A DNA stretch of 64,000 bases from Streptococcus sanguinis. GTDB taxonomy: Bacteria > Bacillota > Bacilli > Lactobacillales > Streptococcaceae. Shown one piece after another: positions 42,321 through 52,041 of the stretch. Made by a program: the position numbers and the translations under genes. Position 1 is the first letter of the stretch, and every line of letters begins with the position of its first letter. The DNA is taken from positions 248,001 through 312,000 of the forward strand of contig NZ_JAHZPA010000002.1 of NCBI RefSeq assembly GCF_019929225.1, written 5' to 3'. Below the pieces are notes generated by a model. It searched no databases. It was given only the letters and a program-made list of their open reading frames with translations, and was not told the origin of the DNA.

Positions 42321-43658
42321 ATGAAAAATTTTATAACGGAAGAGATTAAAGAAGATTTTCTTGAATCTTTGAAAACAATCGTTTCTTATCCTTCAGTACT
42401 AAATGAAGGTCAAAATGGAACACCTTTTGGACAAGCTATCCAAGATGTCCTAGAAAAAACTTTAGAAATCTGTCGAGAGTTAGGTTTTACCACCTACCTC
42501 GACCCTAAAGGTTATTACGGATATGCAGAAATCGGTCATGGAGCTCAGCTCCTGGCCGTTCTCTGTCATTTGGATGTTGTTCCATCAGGTGATGAGTCGG
42601 ACTGGCAGACGCCTCCCTTTGAAGCCACTGTCAAAGATGGCTGGATTTTTGGTCGTGGGGTGCAGGACGACAAGGGACCTTCCATGGCCGCTCTTTATGC
42701 TGTAAAAGCATTGCTAGACAGCGGAGTAGAATTTAAAAAGCGGGTTCGCTTTATCTTTGGTACAGATGAGGAGACGCTTTGGCGCTGTATGGGAAGATAC
42801 AACCAGCTAGAAGAGCAGGCGACAATTGGTTTTGCACCAGACTCTTCTTTCCCTTTGACTTATGGTGAGAAGGGGCTTCTTCAGCTTAAGCTGAAAGGGC
42901 CTGGCTCTGACACTATAGAGCTCGAAGCTGGTCAAGCTTTTAATGTTGTTCCTGCCAAGGCTTCCTATTCGGGCAGCCTACTAGAGTCAGTCGTTGCAGG
43001 ATTGGAAGATTTAGGTTATGAATATGAGCGAACGGCAGAAGAAGTAACGGTTATCGGCTTGCCCAAGCACGCCAAGGATGCCGCCCAAGGAATCAATGCC
43101 ATTATTCGCCTAGCTAAGGTCTTGCAGTCCTTGGATTCGCATCCGGCTCTTGCATTTCTGGCTCAGGCGGTCGGTGAAGATGCAACAGGCAGCCATCTCT
43201 TTGGTCCTGTGTCTGATGAACCGACGGGCTTTCTTTCCTTTAATGTTGCTGGTCTGACTTTAAGCTCTGACCGCTCTGAGATTCGGATTGACATGCGGAT
43301 TCCGGTCTTGGCAGACAAGGATAAGTTGGTTGAAAAGCTGGCAGAGATAGCCAGTCAATACGAGCTGACCTATCAGGAGTTTGATTATTTGGCTCCGCTT
43401 TACGTACCTTTGGACAGCGAGTTGGTCAGCACCCTGATGGCAATTTATCAGGAGAAAACAGGAGACAACAGTCCAGCCATGTCTTCGGGTGGAGCAACCT
43501 TTGCTCGTACTATGCCTAACTGTGTTGCCTTCGGCGCTCTCTTTCCGGGAGCTGATCAGACAGAGCATCAGGTCAATGAACGATTGCTCTTAGATGATCT
43601 GTATCGGGCCATGGATATTTACGCGGAAGCCATTTATCGTTTGGCTACGACACCTTAA
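42321..43658 (+). CDS. arcT: M20-family Mn2+-dependent dipeptidase
   Basis: The 445-aa protein is an M20 (Sapep-type) metallopeptidase: LCHLDVVPSGDESDWQ with metal-binding His and Asp, GRGVQDDKGPSMAALYAVK, IFGTDEETLWRCM with the catalytic Glu pair, and a C-terminal SSGGATFARTMP. It probably releases arginine from peptides to feed the ADI pathway. In S. gordonii this position is named arcT. It directly follows arcD with a 21-base gap. The bidirectional terminator at 43757 ends the operon. Confidence 0.88.
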   Translation: MKNFITEEIKEDFLESLKTIVSYPSVLNEGQNGTPFGQAIQDVLEKTLEICRELGFTTYLDPKGYYGYAEIGHGAQLLAVLCHLDVVPSGDESDWQTPPFEATVKDGWIFGRGVQDDKGPSMAALYAVKALLDSGVEFKKRVRFIFGTDEETLWRCMGRYNQLEEQATIGFAPDSSFPLTYGEKGLLQLKLKGPGSDTIELEAGQAFNVVPAKASYSGSLLESVVAGLEDLGYEYERTAEEVTVIGLPKHAKDAAQGINAIIRLAKVLQSLDSHPALAFLAQAVGEDATGSHLFGPVSDEPTGFLSFNVAGLTLSSDRSEIRIDMRIPVLADKDKLVEKLAEIASQYELTYQEFDYLAPLYVPLDSELVSTLMAIYQEKTGDNSPAMSSGGATFARTMPNCVAFGALFPGADQTEHQVNERLLLDDLYRAMDIYAEAIYRLATTP

Positions 43659-43756
43659 ATGAACCATCTTCAAATCATATTTGTAGTGCATTGCTATGGT
43701 CAAGTATGGCTTGCTGATTTACTAATGGGTTTCATTGAGCAAAAATCGTAAATAGA

Positions 43757-43787
43757 AAAAGCTGAGGCAATTTTGTCTCAGCTTTTA
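43757..43787. terminator. Bidirectional terminator between arcT and arcR
   Basis: AAAAGCTGAG (43757-43766) pairs with CTCAGCTTTT (43777-43786). It serves the two convergent units and overlaps the arcR stop. Confidence 0.85.
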
Positions 43788-44255
43788 TTTACTAAAGAAA
43801 AATGGTGGGGTGAATTCTTTGAGTTTCTCAAAGCAGTCAAGGGCACCTTGGTTATCCTCGCAGATAATCAGACAGACGTCATCACCACAGACAGTAGCAA
43901 CAATCTGCGGCAGCTCTAGAGCGTCTAAGATTGCACCGAAAGACTGGGCCAGACCAGGCAGGGTTTTCATGACGACTTGGTTTTGAACTGGCCGCAGCAT
44001 GACCAAAGCATCCTCCATATAGAAACGGAGACGTTTTTCCCAACGGGATGGTGCGATGCTATTGATGATATAGTAGGAAGTATCGTTCTCACTGACCTTG
44101 ACCAGATTGAGTGCTTTCATATCTCGTGAAAGGGTAGACTGAGTCACGACGACGCCGTTGGCTTCCAAATGCTCCTGAAGTTCTTGCTGGGTATGGATTT
44201 TTTTCTCCATGATTAAGGAGCGGATGAGACGGTGTCTGCTTTCAATTTTATTCAT
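43785..44255 (-). CDS. arcR: ArgR/AhrC-family arginine-dependent regulator
   Basis: The 156-aa protein has an N-terminal winged helix ([25 protein letters not shown] then [13 protein letters not shown]) and a C-terminal hexamerisation/arginine-binding domain with [19 protein letters not shown], where the paired Asp residues contact arginine. In S. gordonii the ArgR-type gene in this position is arcR and activates arc transcription. It is on the minus strand, downstream of queA with a 16-base gap, so the two are co-transcribed toward arcT. Confidence 0.92.
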   Translation of the reverse strand: MNKIESRHRLIRSLIMEKKIHTQQELQEHLEANGVVVTQSTLSRDMKALNLVKVSENDTSYYIINSIAPSRWEKRLRFYMEDALVMLRPVQNQVVMKTLPGLAQSFGAILDALELPQIVATVCGDDVCLIICEDNQGALDCFEKLKEFTPPFFFSK

Positions 44256-44271
44256 AAATTTTCACCTATAG

Positions 44272-45300
44272 TTATTTGATAAACATAGCATCACCAAAGC
44301 TGAAGAAGCGATAGCGCTCAGCAATAGCGTGCTCATAAGCTTTAAGCGTTAAGGAACGTCCGGCAAAGGCAGAGACTAACATGACCAGAGTTGACTTGGG
44401 CAGGTGGAAGTTGGTTGAAAAAGCATCAACGACCTTCCAATCGTATCCAGGCTTGATAAAAATATTGGTCCAGCCAGAGTCAGCCTGAATCTGCCCCTGG
44501 AATTTACTACCAATTGTCTCCAAGGTGCGGATAGATGTCGTGCCGACTGCAATGACACGGCCTCCCTTAGCCTTGACCTGACGGAGTATCTGGGCAGCTT
44601 CTTCGGACAGACTGTAAAATTCGGAGTGCATCTCGTGATCATCTAAGCTGTCCACAGAAACCGGTCGGAAAGTTCCCAGTCCGACATGAAGGGTCAGATA
44701 GACCAGTTTGACTCCCTTGGCAGCAATCTGCTCTAGCAGCTCTTCTGTGAAATGAAGTCCAGCAGTTGGCGCAGCAGCAGAGCCGTTTTCCTTGGCATAG
44801 ACAGTCTGGTAGCGTTCGCGGTCTGCCAGTTTTTCGTGGATATAAGGTGGCAGCGGCATTTCTCCCAAACTTTCCAAGACTTCTAGGAAAATCCCTTCAT
44901 AGCTAAAGCGTACAATTCGACCACCATGGTCAAGCTCCTCTACCACAGTAGCAGTTAAGCGGCCATCGCCAAAGGAAATTTGAGAACCTACTCTGAGGCG
45001 CTTGGCTGGCTTGGCTAGCACTTCCCAATCATCGCCCTGGGTATTTTTGAGTAGCAGCAGCTCGACATGGCCCCCTGTCTCAGGCTTGATACCATAAAGG
45101 CGGGCAGGCAGGACACGTGTATTATTCATCACTAGGGCATCGCCGGGCTGGAGCTGATCAATAATCTGGTCAAAGTGCTGGTCGGAGAAGGCTCCCGTTT
45201 CTTTATCGACCACTAGCAAGCGGGAAGCATCCCTTTTCTCCAAAGGTGTCTGAGCAATCAGCTCTTCGGGCAAGTCAAAATCAAAATCAGCGGTATTCAT
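44272..45300 (-). CDS. queA: S-adenosylmethionine:tRNA ribosyltransferase-isomerase
   Basis: The 342-aa enzyme makes epoxyqueuosine in tRNA. It begins [22 protein letters not shown] and has [27 protein letters not shown] and [10 protein letters not shown], all hallmark QueA blocks; length is typical. AGGAG precedes ATG at 45300 on the minus strand. The order queA next to nagB is conserved in streptococci. It is co-transcribed with arcR downstream and probably with the small membrane protein upstream (9-base gap). Confidence 0.96.
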   Translation of the reverse strand: MNTADFDFDLPEELIAQTPLEKRDASRLLVVDKETGAFSDQHFDQIIDQLQPGDALVMNNTRVLPARLYGIKPETGGHVELLLLKNTQGDDWEVLAKPAKRLRVGSQISFGDGRLTATVVEELDHGGRIVRFSYEGIFLEVLESLGEMPLPPYIHEKLADRERYQTVYAKENGSAAAPTAGLHFTEELLEQIAAKGVKLVYLTLHVGLGTFRPVSVDSLDDHEMHSEFYSLSEEAAQILRQVKAKGGRVIAVGTTSIRTLETIGSKFQGQIQADSGWTNIFIKPGYDWKVVDAFSTNFHLPKSTLVMLVSAFAGRSLTLKAYEHAIAERYRFFSFGDAMFIK

Positions 45301-45309
45301 CGTATCTCC

Positions 45310-45489
45310 TTATATTGTTTTCATCAGCCAGAGTAGATAAGCAGCAAGTAGGAAGGGGCTAGCTGTAAGTAAGCCGCCCAAAATCAAACTTACAATCTGC
45401 CAGCCTGGTTGTTTTTTCATGAGGAAACTCAGGCTACAGAGTAAGACTCCGACTAAAAATAAAATCAATAAAACAATCAGTAAAAACAT
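45310..45489 (-). CDS. Small two-helix membrane protein, possibly leaderless
   Basis: The 59-aa product from ATG 45489 (MFLLIVLLILFLVGVLL...) has two hydrophobic helices and ends AAYLLWLMKTI. An alternative in-frame ATG at 45531 adds 14 polar residues but has no ribosome site. A perfect -10 (TATAAT on the minus strand, 45501-45496) lies seven bases before ATG 45489, which would put the transcription start at or next to the start codon, so the mRNA may be leaderless. It precedes queA and shares its transcript. Function unknown. Confidence 0.5.
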   Translation of the reverse strand: MFLLIVLLILFLVGVLLCSLSFLMKKQPGWQIVSLILGGLLTASPFLLAAYLLWLMKTI

Positions 45490-45565
45490 GTCTCTATTAT
45501 AACACGATTTGCTGCAAAAGGAAGCGAGCATGACTAAAAAGTATGTCTATTTAGCAGACTTTTTC

Positions 45566-45594
45566 TTGACAAAAATTGGTCTATACCATATAAT
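45566..45594 (+). promoter_or_regulatory. nagB promoter with NagR (dre) operator
   Basis: TTGACA (45566-45571) and TATAAT (45589-45594) are 17 bases apart. Between them TGGTCTATACCA (45577-45588) matches the GntR-family NagR/DasR-type site (TGGTCTAGACCA) with one change. Binding would block the promoter until amino-sugar phosphate is present. Confidence 0.8.
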
Positions 45595-45623
45595 AAAATT
45601 AAGAAAAGAAGTGGAGGTAGAAA

Positions 45624-46331
45624 ATGAAAATTATTCAAGTGGAAAACCAAGTAGAAGGTGGTAAAGTGGCTCTCGAGCTGCTCAAAGAAAAGCTAGCTCA
45701 GGGGGCGAAAACTTTAGGCTTAGCTACAGGTAGCAGCCCAGAAGGATTTTACAAGCAGATTGTTGAGAGCGACCTTGATTTCTCAGAGATGTTCAGTGTC
45801 AATCTAGATGAATATGTTGGTTTGCAGGAGGACGATCCTCAGTCTTATCGCTATTTCATGAATCAGCACCTCTTTAACCAAAAACCTTTTAAAGAAAGCT
45901 TCCTGCCCAATGGCGCAGCGAAAGATTTGGAAGCAGAAGTGGCGCGCTACAATCAGCTTCTTGCAGAGCATCCTGCTGATTTACAGATTTTGGGAATCGG
46001 TACGAATGGTCATATCGGCTTTAATGAGCCGGGGACTAGTTTTGACAGCCAAACTCACTTAGTAGATCTGACACCGTCCACCATTCAGTCCAATGCTCGA
46101 TTCTTCGACAAGATGGAAGATGTTCCGACTCAGGCTATTTCCATGGGAATTGGCAATATCCTAAATGCTAAGTCCATCATCCTCTTTGCTTATGGTTCTG
46201 CTAAGGCCAAGGCTATAGCAGGGACTGTTGAGGGTGAGGTGACAGAGGAGCTGCCAGGTAGTGCTCTCCAGAAGCATCCAGATGTTGTGATTATCGCTGA
46301 TAAGGAAGCACTTAGCTTGTTAAAACACTAA
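45624..46331 (+). CDS. nagB: Glucosamine-6-phosphate deaminase
   Basis: The 235-aa enzyme converts glucosamine 6-phosphate to fructose 6-phosphate and ammonia. Motifs are [28 protein letters not shown] (catalytic Asp) and [16 protein letters not shown] (His-containing active-site loop). The length fits the short Gram-positive form, which lacks the allosteric C-terminus of the E. coli enzyme. GGAGG precedes ATG 45624. It is monocistronic, with a NagR-type operator in its promoter. Confidence 0.97.
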   Translation: MKIIQVENQVEGGKVALELLKEKLAQGAKTLGLATGSSPEGFYKQIVESDLDFSEMFSVNLDEYVGLQEDDPQSYRYFMNQHLFNQKPFKESFLPNGAAKDLEAEVARYNQLLAEHPADLQILGIGTNGHIGFNEPGTSFDSQTHLVDLTPSTIQSNARFFDKMEDVPTQAISMGIGNILNAKSIILFAYGSAKAKAIAGTVEGEVTEELPGSALQKHPDVVIIADKEALSLLKH

Positions 46332-46385
46332 GATTTTGACATTGATGCTATAAAACTGGCTTTGCCAGACAAAAGTCTCTTAATT

Positions 46386-46413
46386 TCCTATCTATTTTTT
46401 AGGTAGGATTTTT
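46386..46413 (+). terminator. Terminator of nagB
   Basis: TCCTATCTA (46386-46394) pairs with TAGGTAGGA (46400-46408), with one G-U pair, followed by T residues. Confidence 0.65.
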
Positions 46414-46423
46414 AGATTTATGG

Positions 46424-46450
46424 TTGACTTTGCGTAAAATATGATATACT
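46424..46450 (+). promoter_or_regulatory. Promoter of dacA
   Basis: TTGACT (46424-46429) and extended -10 TG-A-TATACT (46442-46450), with a short 15-base spacer. Confidence 0.55.
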
Positions 46451-46481
46451 AGATAGGTATAATTGTTCTTTGGAGGATCCT

Positions 46482-47837
46482 GTGAAGAAAAAGCTTTTGT
46501 TATTGGGAATTGTGTTCCTGACCTCGTTAGCACCACTAGCTGCTAGGGCTGATGAATTGGTGGATATGGCTAAAAAGATGTATCCGCATGATAATGTTCA
46601 GGCGATTAATCGTCCCAAGTCTTCTCTCGTTATTGACGGCAGTACAGGTGATGTTGTCTGGGAGGATAATGTTGATGAGATGCGTGACCCAGCTAGTATG
46701 AGTAAGCTCATGACGCTTTACTTGGTCTTTGAAGCGATTAAGGAAGGAAAAATCAGCGAAAAGACGGTCATTACAGCTACACCTCAGGATCAGGCCACCG
46801 CTAATATTTATGAAATTTCTAATAATAAAATTGTCGCTGGTGTGGACTATACTGTATCTGAGCTGATTACCATGACAATCGTGCCTTCATCCAATGCAAC
46901 AACCGTTATGCTGGCCAATTATTTATCCGACAATGACCCAGATGCTTTCTTGGATCGGATGAATGCCAAGGCTCAAGAACTGGGCATGACGAATACCAAG
47001 TGGTTCAATGCCAGCGGTGCAGCAGCGGTTTCTTTTAAGGGCTATTATAACCCTCAAAACTATGATAATTATGCCAGCAATCAAACAACAGCCCGTGATT
47101 TGGCGATTCTGGCCTATAACTTTGTCAACCACCATCCTGAGATTCTAAACTATACTAATAAAGCCAAGGTTACGGTTAAAGCTGGAACTCCTTACGAGGA
47201 AACCTTTGAAACTTATAATTACTCCCTGCCGGGTGCTAAATACGCACTCAAGGGCGTAGATGGTATGAAGACGGGTTCTAGTCCTAACGGTGCTTTCAAC
47301 TATATCGCGACCATTAAGCGTGGAGATCAGCGCATGATTGCCGTGATTATGGGAGTCGGTGACTGGTCTGACCAAGACGGCGAGTATTACCGCCATCCTT
47401 TTGGTAATGCTTTGATTGAGAAGGCTTATGCGGACTATGAGTACAAAAAACTCTTATCCAAGGGTGAGCAGGAGATTGATGGACAGAAATATAAGCTGCC
47501 TGAGGATTTCTACGCTACTGTTAAAAAGGGAACCGAGCCTAAAGTCAAGGTTGAAAATAATGTTCTCAAGGCTGAAAATGGCTTGAAGACCTTGTCTAGC
47601 AAGATCTCTGATGAAATGAAAGTCGAGAAAGTTGAGAATCCAGTTGCTCAGGCCATTGAAAATGTGACTGGCAGCAAATCAGAAAGCAAGCCTTGGTATG
47701 GCGTGTTCTTCAGCGATAAGATGTTGATTCTGCTGCCTGTTGGTATCCTGCTAATCATTCTGTACTTTGAATATCGCAGTCGTCAAAAACGCAAGGCTGC
47801 AAAACAGGAACGTCGCAGAAATACAGATGTTGAATAA
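46482..47837 (+). CDS. dacA: D-alanyl-D-alanine carboxypeptidase (PBP3/DacA)
   Basis: I use GTG 46482 (TTGGAGGATCC upstream). The 451-aa protein has a signal peptide (KKKLLLLGIVFLTSLAPLAARA), an S11 peptidase domain with PASMSKLMTLYL (SxxK), VPSSNATTVML (SxN) and GVDGMKTGSSPNG (KTG), a PBP5-C beta-rich domain, and a C-terminal membrane anchor (ILLPVGILLIILYFEY) with a basic tail. It trims the terminal D-Ala from pentapeptide stems and limits cross-linking at the cell surface. It is monocistronic. Confidence 0.95.
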   Translation: MKKKLLLLGIVFLTSLAPLAARADELVDMAKKMYPHDNVQAINRPKSSLVIDGSTGDVVWEDNVDEMRDPASMSKLMTLYLVFEAIKEGKISEKTVITATPQDQATANIYEISNNKIVAGVDYTVSELITMTIVPSSNATTVMLANYLSDNDPDAFLDRMNAKAQELGMTNTKWFNASGAAAVSFKGYYNPQNYDNYASNQTTARDLAILAYNFVNHHPEILNYTNKAKVTVKAGTPYEETFETYNYSLPGAKYALKGVDGMKTGSSPNGAFNYIATIKRGDQRMIAVIMGVGDWSDQDGEYYRHPFGNALIEKAYADYEYKKLLSKGEQEIDGQKYKLPEDFYATVKKGTEPKVKVENNVLKAENGLKTLSSKISDEMKVEKVENPVAQAIENVTGSKSESKPWYGVFFSDKMLILLPVGILLIILYFEYRSRQKRKAAKQERRRNTDVE

Positions 47838-47882
47838 AGTGAATGTCCTCTGCCACATACGAACGGAATGACTTTCCAAGCT

Positions 47883-47909
47883 AAAACTCAGTTCTTTTGC
47901 TGAGTTTTC
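47883..47909 (+). terminator. Terminator of dacA
   Basis: AAAACTCAG (47883-47891) pairs with CTGAGTTTT (47900-47908). Confidence 0.75.
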
Positions 47910-47931
47910 TTTCTGCCTTAAGGAGATTTCG

Positions 47932-49101
47932 ATGCAAAAAAAGTTTCATAACAGCTATCTGGCTCATTTTTTACTCTTTAATTTTTTCTTCTTAGCCTAC
48001 TCTCTTTTTTCGACTCTGATATCAGTCTATATGCAGGACTTAGGCTATTCTAATGCCCAAGTATCGATGGTAGTGTCAGCTTCCTTCTTTGCTTCCATGT
48101 TGGCTCAGCCGCTGTTTGGGATTCTCAGCGATGCTTTGGGCATTAAAAAGATCTTCCTTTTTAGCTTTCTAGTGATGATGGTTGGGGCTGTATTTTTCAT
48201 GAAAGCAACTCAGCTTTGGCAGTTACTGGTCTGGTATAGCCTAGTTCTCATGTTGGTTAACGGGGTCAATCCAGTCATGGATGTCCTTGCGGCTCAAAGT
48301 CCTTATACTTATGGCAAGATTCGGATTTGGGGAACCATTGGTTATGCACTAGGCTCTCAGCTGGCAGGATTGATTTATCAAAGAGTCGCACCACAGGCTA
48401 TTTTCCCAGTCTTTATTGGCATGATGCTTATCAGCAGCATAGGACTTTTGGGAATCCAGCCTAAGCACGACCGAGCAGCCCTAGAAAGCAGGAATACCCG
48501 CAAGCAGACAGGTCTGGGGAAGCTCTTGACCAACAAAACCTATCTCTTTTACCTGCTTTTGGTCGCCCTTTACTCTGGAGTGGGGAATACTGGTCATACC
48601 TATATCCCTGCCATGCTACAGCATAGTGGCTTAGAGGTGGATATGGCTTCGACTGTCGTTGCCTTATCAGTTCTGGTTGAAGCGCCTTTTATCTTTTATT
48701 CCTATCTCTTTATGGACAAGATTTCGATGAAAAAGCTTCTTTATATTTGTCTGGGAATCGTCTTTCTCCAGTATAGCGTCTATGCTTTAGACCTAGGTTT
48801 GATTTCGAAAATCGGGATGACTCTCCTTTCCAAGCACGTGACGGGCATGGTTTTGATAATGGTGACCCTGAAAATCGTAGCTAGCTTGGTCGATGAAAAA
48901 TACCTGGTTACAGCCATTGCTCTGGTCCAGACAGCCCGCAGTCTGGGCACTATTCTCATTCAAAATCTGGCTGGCTATTTTCTGGACAGTTGGGGTTACG
49001 AAGGAATGAACCTCTTTCTAGCAGCTGTTATCTGCCTAGTCTGTCTGCTGGCCCTCTTTCTAAAATTGCCAGAACGAAAAGGAAACCAATTATTTGGATA
49101 A
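47932..49101 (+). CDS. Major facilitator superfamily transporter
   Basis: The 389-aa membrane protein has twelve hydrophobic helices. The loop between helices 2 and 3 reads GILSDALGIKK, a form of the MFS motif A, and KIRIWGTIGYALGSQLAG resembles the LacY/nucleoside-H+ symporter branch (MFS_1-like). AAGGAG precedes ATG 47932. There is no catabolic or regulatory partner beside it, so the substrate cannot be guessed. It has its own terminator and is monocistronic or weakly co-transcribed with dacA. Confidence 0.85.
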   Translation: MQKKFHNSYLAHFLLFNFFFLAYSLFSTLISVYMQDLGYSNAQVSMVVSASFFASMLAQPLFGILSDALGIKKIFLFSFLVMMVGAVFFMKATQLWQLLVWYSLVLMLVNGVNPVMDVLAAQSPYTYGKIRIWGTIGYALGSQLAGLIYQRVAPQAIFPVFIGMMLISSIGLLGIQPKHDRAALESRNTRKQTGLGKLLTNKTYLFYLLLVALYSGVGNTGHTYIPAMLQHSGLEVDMASTVVALSVLVEAPFIFYSYLFMDKISMKKLLYICLGIVFLQYSVYALDLGLISKIGMTLLSKHVTGMVLIMVTLKIVASLVDEKYLVTAIALVQTARSLGTILIQNLAGYFLDSWGYEGMNLFLAAVICLVCLLALFLKLPERKGNQLFG

Positions 49102-49106
49102 TGAAA

Positions 49107-49145
49107 AACGAGTCGGAGAGATGTTCTCTCGACCCGTTTTTTTGT
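49107..49145 (+). terminator. Terminator of the MFS gene
   Basis: AACG-GTC-GAGA pairs with TCTC-GAC-CGTT across one mismatch and one bulge, followed by T residues. Confidence 0.65.
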
Positions 49146-49247
49146 CTAGATAGTGAAAATCATTAATAAACGATGAAGTCATTCCAAGACTGTGCTTGAG
49201 TTCAATAAGGTCATGCTGACAAGAATTGAAGTGATTTTGGAGAAAGA

Positions 49248-51236
<1,989 letters not shown>

Positions 51237-51262
51237 TTGAGTATAGGAAAACTAAAAAATAC

Positions 51263-51305
51263 AGAGGAGGAGATGGCAAGTTTGCTGCTTTCCGCCTCTT
51301 TTTTT
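51263..51305 (+). terminator. Terminator-like hairpin after celA
   Basis: AGAGG (about 51263) and GGCA pair with TGCT/CCTCT (about 51277-51300), followed by seven T residues. The stem is imperfect, so some readthrough into the SemiSWEET gene is likely. Confidence 0.6.
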
Positions 51306-51325
51306 GGAAAAATTAGGAGAAAAAC

Positions 51326-51565
51326 ATGATTGGAAGTATTGCAGCAGTTTTAACAACCTTCGCCTTTTTGCCTCAGGTAATTAAGGTCATCAAAACCAAA
51401 GATACCGAATCCATAGCGCTTGGTATGTATCTCATGCAAGTAGTTGGTATTGGTCTTTGGCTGGTACATGGATTGGTGATTCAAGATTTACCTTTAATTT
51501 CGGCCAACAGTATATCACTGATATTATCAGCCATTATTTTAGCATATAAGATAAAATATAAGTAA
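51326..51565 (+). CDS. SemiSWEET sugar transporter (PQ-loop/MtN3 family)
   Basis: The 79-aa protein has three membrane helices and the PQ-loop motif: TFAFLPQVIKVIKTKDTESI near residues 10-30. This is the size and signature of bacterial SemiSWEETs, which dimerise and allow passive movement of sugars. AGGAG precedes ATG 51326. Its position between phospho-beta-glucosidase and the cel PTS genes suggests export or uptake of a free sugar related to beta-glucoside use, possibly release of excess glucose; that is inference. Confidence 0.85.
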   Translation: MIGSIAAVLTTFAFLPQVIKVIKTKDTESIALGMYLMQVVGIGLWLVHGLVIQDLPLISANSISLILSAIILAYKIKYK

Positions 51566-51616
51566 AGCTATTTAGGGACTACTTCCGTTTCAATACGGAA
51601 AAAAACAAGATGGAGA

Positions 51617-51639
51617 TTGACAACGTTTTCATTTATAAT
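51617..51639 (+). promoter_or_regulatory. Promoter/cre region of the cel PTS operon
   Basis: TTGACAACGTTTTCA (51617-51631) matches the cre consensus with one mismatch; TATAAT follows at 51634-51639. The -35 region is poor, which fits activation by the PRD regulator CelR. Confidence 0.65.
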
Positions 51640-51678
51640 AAAAGTGTCAATAAAATTACTTTATAAGGAGAAACTCTT

Positions 51679-51993
51679 ATGGCTAAAGCATTGATTATCT
51701 GCGCAGCAGGCATGTCTTCTTCACTTATGGCGAAGAAAACGACAGAATTTTTTAAAGGCAAGGGCGATGATATTGAAGTGGATGCAATCAGCGCGACAGA
51801 AGGCGGTAAGGCTATAGCGGCAGCTGAATTTGATCTCTATCTTATCAGTCCGCAGACCAAAATGTACTATAAGCAGTTTGAAGAAGCGGCTGCCAAGGTT
51901 GGCAAGCCCATCGCCCAAATTCCCCCTCAGGCCTATATTCCTATCCCTATGGGTATTGAAAAAATGGCCAACTTGATTAAGGAAAATATTTGA
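51679..51993 (+). CDS. celB: PTS cellobiose-type EIIB component
   Basis: The 104-aa protein is a lactose/cellobiose-family EIIB. The phosphocysteine loop is LIICAAGMSSSLMAKK, with Cys8 followed by the P-loop. It accepts phosphate from EIIA and passes it to the sugar bound by EIIC. AAGGAG precedes ATG 51679. It is the first gene of the PTS operon, 48 bases before celR. Confidence 0.94.
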   Translation: MAKALIICAAGMSSSLMAKKTTEFFKGKGDDIEVDAISATEGGKAIAAAEFDLYLISPQTKMYYKQFEEAAAKVGKPIAQIPPQAYIPIPMGIEKMANLIKENI

Positions 51994-52041
51994 TAGTATA
52001 ATAAAGGTAGTATCTTATCATAGACGGAAGGAGGAAGAAGT

